Part shown: positions 57,562 through 64,000 of the stretch, piece after piece
How the letters are laid out: each line of letters begins with the position of its first letter
Numbering within the stretch: the stretch's first letter is position 1
Source of the DNA: Morganella morganii
GTDB lineage: Bacteria > Pseudomonadota > Gammaproteobacteria > Enterobacterales > Enterobacteriaceae
NCBI RefSeq assembly: GCF_003996855.1
Contig: NZ_NRQY01000001.1
Location: forward strand, 2,258,821-2,322,820
Direction of reading: 5' to 3'
Length of the DNA: 64,000 nucleotides
Translations under genes and position numbers: made by a program
Notes under the pieces: generated by a model
Seen by the model: the letters and a program-made list of their open reading frames with translations, nothing else
The model's database searches: none
What the model was told of the DNA's origin: nothing

Positions 57562-59925
57562 ATGAAGAAGAGTTATCCAACCCTGCTGGCCACCATTATC
57601 TGGACAGCACTATACAGTCAGGCTGCACAAGCCGCCACACTTGCCGAGCAGTGTATGCAGGGCGTTCCTGTGTATGACGAGCCGGTTGTTGACGGGAAAG
57701 CCGGTGATTTTCCTGTCAATATCACCGCAGAAGGTATGTCAGGCGAATATCCGCGCGCGGTAAAATATGCCGGTGGTGTCGATATCCGCTCAGGTAACCA
57801 GAATCTGAAAGCGGATGAAGTGGAAGTTACTCAGAGCGGCGAAGAAACCGATCCTGTGCGCATTGCGACAGCAACCGGTGATGTCCGCTATTCTGATCCG
57901 CAAATTCGTCTGAAAGGACCTAAAGCCTGGCTGAATCTCAATAACAATGATGCTGATGTTGAGAAAGGCGATTACCAGATGGTCGGCCGCCAGGGTCGCG
58001 GTGACGCCGACAAAATGAAGCTTCGCGGCGAAAACCGTTATACCATCCTCGAAAACGGGATCTTTACCTCCTGTCTGCTGGGCAATGACAGCTGGAGTGT
58101 CAAAGGTTCGGAAGTCATTATTGACCGGGATGAGCAGGTTGCGGAAATCTGGAACGCCCGCTTCCGTATCGCTAATATCCCGGTATTTTACAGCCCGTAT
58201 CTCCAGTTACCGATCGGTGATAAACGCCGCTCCGGTTTTCTGATCCCGAACGGCAGCTATTCCAAATCATCCGGCCTGGAATTTACCCTGCCGTATTACT
58301 GGAACATCGCCCCGAATTACGATGCCACCATCACGCCGCATTATTTCAGTAAACGCGGTCTGAAAATGGATAATGAATTCCGTTACCTGACACAGTTTGG
58401 TGCAGGCACACTGGCATTTGATTTCCTGCTTGATGACAAGCAATACAAGAAAGACAAAGAAGCCGCCGGTAATGCAGAATGGGCAAAACGTGACTCGAAT
58501 GACCGCTGGTTATTCTACTGGGGTCACAGCGGGTCGTTTGCACAGGACTGGTGGTTCTCTTCTGATTACACCAAAGTCAGCGACTCTCGCTATTTTACTG
58601 ATTTTACATCCGCTTACGGTAACTCTACTGACGGCTATGCCACGCAAAAACTGGCTGTTGGTATCCGTAAATCAAACTGGAACGCCACCGTAACTGCCAA
58701 ACAGTTCCAGATCCTGACCAACAATGATAACGCGACATCCTACCGTGCTGAGCCGCAGTTGGATCTCAACTATTATAAAAATGACCTGGGTGTGTTTGAT
58801 TTCCGTACCTATGGTCAGGTTGCCCGTTTTACCAGCGTGGGTAAAAATAATCCGGATGCCGTCCGTATTCATGCGGAACCGACCATCAGTATGCCGCTGT
58901 CTAACGGCTGGGCCAGCTTCAATACCGAAGCGAAGCTGATGGCGACCCATTATGATCAGGATATTCCGGAGTCACTGAATAACTCCGAGCTGGAAAAAAA
59001 TGTTACCCGTGTGCTGCCGCAATTTAAAGCTGATGCGAAGATGATCTTCGAGCGGCCGATGTTCTTTAATGAGAACTTCACCCAGACATTAGAGCCGCGT
59101 GCACAGTATCTGTATGTCCCGTATAAAAACCAGGACAACATCAATAACTTCGACTCCACTCTGATGCAGTCCAGCTACAGCGGTCTGTTCCGTGACCGCA
59201 TGTACAGTGGTCTGGACCGTATTGCGTCCGCCAATCAGGTGACCACCGGGGTGACCAGCCGGATTTATGATGATGAATTAGTTGAACGATTTAACGTTTC
59301 TGTGGGTCAAATCTACTACTTTGGACGTCCGCGTACCGGTAAAATTACCGTTGTGGATGAGAAAGACGAAACCGGCTCGATGGTCTGGGCAGGTGATTCT
59401 ATGTGGCGTTATAACGACAACTGGGGTCTGAAAGGCGGCATTCAGTATGACCGCCGTCTGGGCAGTGTCTCTATGTCAAATGCCACGATGGAATACCGTC
59501 AGGATGCCGAGCGTCTGATCCAGCTGAATTACCGCTATGTGGATCGCGATTATATTCAGGCGATGCGCCAGCATACTCAGTATGGTAAAGATTATGTCGC
59601 ACCGCCGAACCAGAAAGGTATCTCTCAGGTCGGTATCGTTGCCAGCTGGCCGATTGCGGAGCAGTGGGCATTTGTCGGTCAGTATTACTATGACACCAAA
59701 GAGAGCCAGCCGGCCAGCCAGTTAGTCGGCCTGCAATATAATACCTGCTGCTGGGCGGCAAACGTCGGTTACGAACGTAAGATTATCGACTGGAAAAATG
59801 ATGCCAGTGAATATGACAATAAACTGACGTTTAATATCGAATTACGCGGCATGAGCAGTAATTACAGTCTGGGCAGCCAGAAAATGCTTGAGCGCGGTAT
59901 TCTGCCGTATGTTCCGGCATTTTAA
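57562..59925 (+). CDS. lptD: LPS-assembly protein LptD
   Basis: This 787-residue outer-membrane protein inserts lipopolysaccharide into the outer leaflet with LptE. The signal peptide ends in [15 protein letters not shown] periplasmic beta-jellyroll (about residues 50-190) and a large beta-barrel follow. The four cysteines needed for its disulphides are present: LAEQC, FTSCLL and the adjacent pair in NTCCWA. ATG 57562 (MKKSYPTLL) starts the signal peptide; the frame is open upstream to 57514. surA follows. Confidence 0.96.
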   Translation: MKKSYPTLLATIIWTALYSQAAQAATLAEQCMQGVPVYDEPVVDGKAGDFPVNITAEGMSGEYPRAVKYAGGVDIRSGNQNLKADEVEVTQSGEETDPVRIATATGDVRYSDPQIRLKGPKAWLNLNNNDADVEKGDYQMVGRQGRGDADKMKLRGENRYTILENGIFTSCLLGNDSWSVKGSEVIIDRDEQVAEIWNARFRIANIPVFYSPYLQLPIGDKRRSGFLIPNGSYSKSSGLEFTLPYYWNIAPNYDATITPHYFSKRGLKMDNEFRYLTQFGAGTLAFDFLLDDKQYKKDKEAAGNAEWAKRDSNDRWLFYWGHSGSFAQDWWFSSDYTKVSDSRYFTDFTSAYGNSTDGYATQKLAVGIRKSNWNATVTAKQFQILTNNDNATSYRAEPQLDLNYYKNDLGVFDFRTYGQVARFTSVGKNNPDAVRIHAEPTISMPLSNGWASFNTEAKLMATHYDQDIPESLNNSELEKNVTRVLPQFKADAKMIFERPMFFNENFTQTLEPRAQYLYVPYKNQDNINNFDSTLMQSSYSGLFRDRMYSGLDRIASANQVTTGVTSRIYDDELVERFNVSVGQIYYFGRPRTGKITVVDEKDETGSMVWAGDSMWRYNDNWGLKGGIQYDRRLGSVSMSNATMEYRQDAERLIQLNYRYVDRDYIQAMRQHTQYGKDYVAPPNQKGISQVGIVASWPIAEQWAFVGQYYYDTKESQPASQLVGLQYNTCCWAANVGYERKIIDWKNDASEYDNKLTFNIELRGMSSNYSLGSQKMLERGILPYVPAF

Positions 59926-59952
59926 CCGCCTGAGCTGACACAATTTTCACAT

Positions 59953-59971
59953 GCCGTACCTGCAGTACGGC
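59953..59971. repeat. Perfect hairpin in the lptD-surA gap
   Basis: GCCGTAC-CTGCA-GTACGGC forms a 7-bp stem 25 bases before the surA start. There is no T-run. It could tune surA translation or mRNA stability within the lptD-surA transcript. Confidence 0.5.
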
Positions 59972-59995
59972 GACACGAAACATGATGGGATACTT

Positions 59996-61294
59996 ATGAA
60001 AAACTGGAGAACACTCATTCTCGGCCTGATGTTCACGGCAAGCACAGCATCATTTGCAGCACCGCAGCAGCTTGATAAAGTCGCGGCAGTGGTCAATAAC
60101 GGTGTGGTTCTGGAGAGTGATGTCAATAATATGCTTCAGACTGTCACCATGAATGCCCGCAATGCCGGTCAGCAGATTCCGGATCAGGCAACATTACGTC
60201 AGCAGATTCTTGAACGTCTTATCATGGACAATATCGTGATGCAGATGGCCGGACAGATGCAAATTACTATCCCTGACCAGGCTGTTGATGGTGCTATCGA
60301 AGATATCGCCCGTCAGAATAATATGACACCGGCTCAGATGAAAGAGCGTCTCAAGCGCGACGGTATGAGCTATGACAAATACCGCAGCGATATCCGCAAA
60401 GAAATGATGATGGCGGAAGTCCGTAATAACGAAGTCCGCCGTCGTGTGGTGATTCTGCCGCAGGAAGTTGAGTCCCTGGCAAACCTGATCAGTACCCAGA
60501 ATGCTGCGGATACTGAACTGAACATCAGTCACATCCTGATCCCGCTGCCGGAGAACCCGACAGAAGCGCAGATGAATACCGCGAAAGAAAAAGTCACCAC
60601 CATCATGAATGAACTTCAGGGTGGCGCGGATTTCGGTAAACTGGCGATTACCTATTCTGCGGACCCGCAGGCGCTGAAAGGCGGAAATATGGGCTGGAGC
60701 CGTTTACAGGAACTGCCTGGTCTGTTTGCCGAGCGTCTTCAGTCTGCCAAAAGCGGGGAGATTGTCGGGCCGGTACGTTCCGGTGTCGGCTTCCATATTC
60801 TGCGTGTGAATGAAATCCGCGGAAACAGTCAGCCGATTTCTGTAACTGAAGTGAAAGCCCGTCATATTCTTATCAAACCATCGCCGGTAATGACCGATGA
60901 GCAGGCACGCAGCAAACTGCAACAGATTACCTCTGATGTGAAAAGCGGTAAAACCACCTTTGACGCTGCGGCAAAACAATTCTCAGAAGATCCGGGCTCT
61001 GCCCTGCGCGGTGGCGAATTAGGCTGGTCAATGCCTGATATCTACGACCCTGCTTTCCGTGATGCACTGATGAAACTGAAAAAAGGCGAACTGAGTCAGC
61101 CTGTCCGTTCATCTTTCGGCTGGCACCTGATCCAGCTTGAAGATACCCGCAACGTGGATAAGACCGAAGCGGCTCAGAAAGATCGCGCCTACCGTATGCT
61201 GTTTAACCGTAAATTCAGCGAAGAATTACAGAGCTGGATGCAGGAACAGCGCGCCGGCGCTTATGTGGAAATTTTAGATGGCAGTAACAAATAA
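59996..61294 (+). CDS. surA: Periplasmic chaperone/peptidyl-prolyl isomerase SurA
   Basis: This 432-residue periplasmic chaperone for outer-membrane proteins, LptD included, has a signal peptide ([16 protein letters not shown]). An N-terminal chaperone domain ([20 protein letters not shown]) and two parvulin domains follow, near residues 170-275 ([12 protein letters not shown]) and 280-390 ([17 protein letters not shown]). ATG 59996 is the signal-peptide start, with the frame open upstream to 59951. It overlaps pdxA by 17 bases. Confidence 0.96.
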   Translation: MKNWRTLILGLMFTASTASFAAPQQLDKVAAVVNNGVVLESDVNNMLQTVTMNARNAGQQIPDQATLRQQILERLIMDNIVMQMAGQMQITIPDQAVDGAIEDIARQNNMTPAQMKERLKRDGMSYDKYRSDIRKEMMMAEVRNNEVRRRVVILPQEVESLANLISTQNAADTELNISHILIPLPENPTEAQMNTAKEKVTTIMNELQGGADFGKLAITYSADPQALKGGNMGWSRLQELPGLFAERLQSAKSGEIVGPVRSGVGFHILRVNEIRGNSQPISVTEVKARHILIKPSPVMTDEQARSKLQQITSDVKSGKTTFDAAAKQFSEDPGSALRGGELGWSMPDIYDPAFRDALMKLKKGELSQPVRSSFGWHLIQLEDTRNVDKTEAAQKDRAYRMLFNRKFSEELQSWMQEQRAGAYVEILDGSNK

Positions 61295-62276
61295 GCTGAA
61301 ACCTGTCGTTATTACCCCCGGCGAACCTGCCGGGGTTGGTCCTGACCTGACAGTCGCGCTGGCACAGCGCGACTGGCCGGTAAAACTGGTGGTTTGTGCC
61401 GATCCGCAACTGATGCAGCAACGCGCACACGCCCTGTCACTGCCGCTCACCCTTGAACCTTATTCACCGGATACCGCCTGTCAGCCGCAACGCGCCGGAA
61501 CACTGACCATTCTGCCTGTTGAACTGAAAACCCCGGCGGTTGCCGGTGAGCTTAACGTGGTAAATGCCGCCTATGTGACCGACACACTGACACGTGCCTG
61601 TGACGGCTGTTTACAGGGGGAATTCGGGGCACTAATCACAGGGCCGGTGCATAAAGGCATTATTAACGATGCAGGCATCCCGTTTATCGGCCATACCGAG
61701 TTTTTCGCTGACCGCAGTCACTGCAAACGCGTAGTGATGATGCTGGCCACCGAAGAAATGCGGGTGGCGCTGGCGACCACACATCTGCCGATCTTACAGG
61801 TTCCGGCCGCTGTTGACCGTACCTGCCTGCATGAAGTGATCACTATTCTCAATCATGACCTGCGCACAAAATTCGATATTGCACAGCCGCATATTATCGT
61901 CTGTGGTCTGAACCCGCACGCGGGTGAAGGCGGGCATATGGGGCATGAAGAGATAGACACCATTATCCCGGCACTTGATGCGCTGCGGGCACAGGGTATT
62001 TCCCTGGAAGGTCCGCTGCCGGCAGATACCCTGTTCCAGCCTAAATACCTGGAGCGCGCGGATGCCGTGCTCGCCATGTATCACGATCAGGGCCTTCCTG
62101 TGCTAAAATATCAGGGATTCGGCCGTGCCGTGAATATCACGCTGGGACTGCCGTTTATCCGGACCTCTGTCGACCACGGCACAGCCCTGGAACTGGCAGG
62201 TACCGGCAAAGCAGATGTGGGTAGTTTTATCACCGCATTAAATTTAGCGATTACAATGATTAAAAACAGTCAATGA
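61278..62276 (+). CDS. pdxA: 4-hydroxythreonine-4-phosphate dehydrogenase PdxA
   Basis: This 332-residue NAD- and metal-dependent enzyme of pyridoxal phosphate synthesis oxidises 4-phosphohydroxy-threonine. The N-terminus [29 protein letters not shown] and [12 protein letters not shown] hold substrate and metal residues. [13 protein letters not shown] and [15 protein letters not shown] are also family motifs. It overlaps surA upstream and rsmA downstream (ATGA). Confidence 0.96.
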   Translation: MAVTNKLKPVVITPGEPAGVGPDLTVALAQRDWPVKLVVCADPQLMQQRAHALSLPLTLEPYSPDTACQPQRAGTLTILPVELKTPAVAGELNVVNAAYVTDTLTRACDGCLQGEFGALITGPVHKGIINDAGIPFIGHTEFFADRSHCKRVVMMLATEEMRVALATTHLPILQVPAAVDRTCLHEVITILNHDLRTKFDIAQPHIIVCGLNPHAGEGGHMGHEEIDTIIPALDALRAQGISLEGPLPADTLFQPKYLERADAVLAMYHDQGLPVLKYQGFGRAVNITLGLPFIRTSVDHGTALELAGTGKADVGSFITALNLAITMIKNSQ

Positions 62277-63085
62277 ATACACGAGTCCATCAGGGGCATT
62301 TTGCCCGTAAACGTTTCGGGCAGAACTTCTTAACCGATCAATTTATTATCGACGGCATTGTCGCGTCGATTAACCCGCAACCCGGCCAGGCGATTGTTGA
62401 AATCGGGCCGGGACTGGCTGCACTGACTGAGCCGGTCGCCGATCGCATGGACAAAATGACGGTCATTGAAATCGACCGTGATCTGGCCGCGCGTCTGGCC
62501 AGCCATCCGTTTTTACAGAGCAAACTGACGATTATTCAGCAGGATGCCATGACCGTAGACTTCACGGCGCTGGCACAGGAGCGCGGTCAGCCTCTGCGCG
62601 TGTTCGGGAACCTGCCGTACAATATCTCCACGCCGCTGATGTTTCATCTGTTCACTTTCACTAACGCAATCAGTGACATGAACTTTATGCTGCAAAAAGA
62701 AGTGGTTAACCGTCTGGTTGCCGGTCCGGGCAGTAAAACATACGGCCGTCTGAGTGTCATGGCGCAGTACTACTGCCAGGTTGTACCGGTTCTGGATGTG
62801 CCGCCGACGGCATTCCGTCCGGCGCCGAAGGTGGATTCAGCCGTTGTCCGTCTGATCCCGCACCGCGAAAACCCGTATGTACTGAAAGATGTCGCACTGC
62901 TCAGCCGTGTGACCACTCAGGCCTTTAACCAGCGCCGCAAAACGATCCGCAACAGCTTAGGTGATCTGTTCAGTCCTGAAACACTGACTGAGCTGGGTAT
63001 TGATCCGGGCACCCGTGCAGAAAATATCAGTGTTGCGCAATACTGTCTGATGGCTAATTACCTGGCGGAGCATCCTGCCTCATAG
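62273..63085 (+). CDS. rsmA: 16S rRNA dimethyladenosine transferase RsmA (KsgA)
   Basis: This 270-residue enzyme dimethylates A1518 and A1519 in the 16S rRNA 3' hairpin. [11 protein letters not shown], the SAM motif [14 protein letters not shown] and the catalytic motif [10 protein letters not shown] are present. E. coli RsmA is 273 aa. It starts in the pdxA stop, and apaG follows after 10 bases. Confidence 0.97.
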   Translation: MNTRVHQGHFARKRFGQNFLTDQFIIDGIVASINPQPGQAIVEIGPGLAALTEPVADRMDKMTVIEIDRDLAARLASHPFLQSKLTIIQQDAMTVDFTALAQERGQPLRVFGNLPYNISTPLMFHLFTFTNAISDMNFMLQKEVVNRLVAGPGSKTYGRLSVMAQYYCQVVPVLDVPPTAFRPAPKVDSAVVRLIPHRENPYVLKDVALLSRVTTQAFNQRRKTIRNSLGDLFSPETLTELGIDPGTRAENISVAQYCLMANYLAEHPAS

Positions 63086-63095
63086 GGGATTCATC

Positions 63096-63473
63096 ATGAA
63101 TAACGACCCGAGAATTTGTATTCAGGTTCAGAGTGTGTATATCGAAAGCCAGTCTGAACCGGATGCGGAACGCTATGTTTTTGCGTATACCGTTTCTATC
63201 CGCAACCTGGGTCGTGATCCTGTGCAGCTCATCAGCCGCTACTGGCGTATCACCAACAGCGAAGGCCGCCAGACAGAAGTTCAGGGGGAAGGTGTCATCG
63301 GTGAACAACCGGTGATCCTGCCCGGTGAAGAATATCGTTATACCAGCGGCACAGTCCTGGAAACACCGCTGGGCACCATGGAAGGTTACTACACTATGGT
63401 GGATCACGAGGGTGCGGATTTCATCAGTGAGATCCCTGTTTTCCGGCTCGCAATACCAACCTTTATTCACTGA
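63096..63473 (+). CDS. apaG: ApaG protein
   Basis: This 125-residue beta-sandwich protein of the ApaG/DUF525 family is conserved upstream of apaH; its biochemical role is uncertain. Family segments are [25 protein letters not shown] and [20 protein letters not shown] lies near the start. Confidence 0.95.
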   Translation: MNNDPRICIQVQSVYIESQSEPDAERYVFAYTVSIRNLGRDPVQLISRYWRITNSEGRQTEVQGEGVIGEQPVILPGEEYRYTSGTVLETPLGTMEGYYTMVDHEGADFISEIPVFRLAIPTFIH

Positions 63474-63479
63474 TTCTCT

Positions 63480-64000
63480 ATGGCAACCTATCTTATCGGC
63501 GATGTTCACGGCTGTTACCGTGAACTTCGCGCATTACTGGCTCAGGCTGATTTTGATCCGCAGGCTGATACCCTGTGGCTGACCGGCGATCTGGTCGCCC
63601 GCGGCCCGGATTCTCTGGATGTCCTTCGTTATGTCAAAAGCCTGGGTGACTGCGTCAGGCTGGTACTCGGCAATCATGACCTGCACCTGCTGGGTATCTA
63701 CGCAGGGATCAGCCGTAATAAACCGCGTGATCATCTGAATCAACTGCTCAGTGCGCCGGATCTGGATGAGCTGATCAACTGGCTGCGCCGCCAGCCGATG
63801 TTACAGGTTGATCATGAGAAAAAACTGGTCATGGCGCACGCCGGGATCACCCCGCAGTGGGATCTGGATACCGCCGTCATCTGTGCACGTGAAGTGGAAG
63901 CGGTTCTCAGCAGTGATACCTACCCGCTGTTTATTAATGCCATGTATGGTGATTTACCGAATGACTGGTCACCTTCCCTGACCGGCCTGCCGCGCCTGCG
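63480..64000 (+). CDS. apaH: Diadenosine tetraphosphatase ApaH, cut by the window end
   Basis: The first 173 codons encode a metallophosphatase that hydrolyses Ap4A and removes Np4 caps from RNA. The motifs [31 protein letters not shown] and [10 protein letters not shown] bind the two metals; [11 protein letters not shown] is also typical. The gene starts 6 bases after apaG and runs out of the window (E. coli ApaH is 280 aa). Confidence 0.96.
   Translation, partial: MATYLIGDVHGCYRELRALLAQADFDPQADTLWLTGDLVARGPDSLDVLRYVKSLGDCVRLVLGNHDLHLLGIYAGISRNKPRDHLNQLLSAPDLDELINWLRRQPMLQVDHEKKLVMAHAGITPQWDLDTAVICAREVEAVLSSDTYPLFINAMYGDLPNDWSPSLTGLPRL

Overview
The window is a piece of chromosome from a gammaproteobacterium of the order Enterobacterales. 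The core gene order is that of Escherichia coli (syd-queF-ppnN-xni-rlmM-ygdD-gcvA/gcvB-csdAE-tcdA-mltA-three initiator tRNAs-amiC-argA-recD-recB-ptrA-recC-ppdCBA-lgt-ptsP-rppH, then thiBPQ-polB-rapA-rluA-djlA-lptD-surA-pdxA-rsmA-apaG-apaH). Protein divergence, moderate GC in the core genes and the joining of segments that are far apart in E. coli suggest the Morganellaceae, most likely Morganella. That is an inference, not a proof.

Region 1 (1 to about 10,300) is the right-hand part of a prophage whose left end lies outside the window. It carries a two-gene AT-rich module on the minus strand (104-915), a family A phage DNA polymerase, a small ANR-type regulator, a VRR-NUC nuclease, a C5 cytosine methyltransferase, an SNF2-like helicase, a C4-type antisense RNA immunity region with a frameshifted antirepressor, a DUF4224 protein and a tyrosine integrase. 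The polymerase gene is split by an intein in its nucleotide-binding motif B. The intein's own frame carries no recognisable endonuclease. Instead, a complete HNH homing endonuclease is encoded inside the intein DNA in the -1 frame (2372-3094). This nested arrangement is the most unusual thing in the window.

Region 2 (10,300 to about 46,400) is core chromosome: yaeH, yqcA-truC-yqcC, a possible short Csr-type RNA at the position of csrB, syd, queF, ppnN, xni, a DUF3592 membrane protein, rlmM-ygdD-gcvA, the sRNA gcvB, the cysteine desulfurase pair csdA-csdE, tcdA, mltA, three initiator tRNA genes, amiC, argA with ARG boxes, the recC-ptrA-recB-recD recombination cluster, four pseudopilin-like genes (ppdA, ppdB, ygdB, ppdC), lgt, ptsP and rppH. 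Between ppdA and lgt sits a long, AT-rich thyA that points the opposite way from the usual thyA-lgt pair. This suggests replacement of the native gene by a foreign one.

Region 3 (46,400 to 64,000) starts with a TPP riboswitch controlling the thiamine ABC transporter thiBPQ. It continues with SOS-type polB, rapA, rluA, a candidate 30-residue membrane peptide, djlA, and the outer-membrane biogenesis/metabolism series lptD-surA-pdxA-rsmA-apaG-apaH. The last gene is cut by the window end. No rRNA, CRISPR array or insertion sequence was seen.
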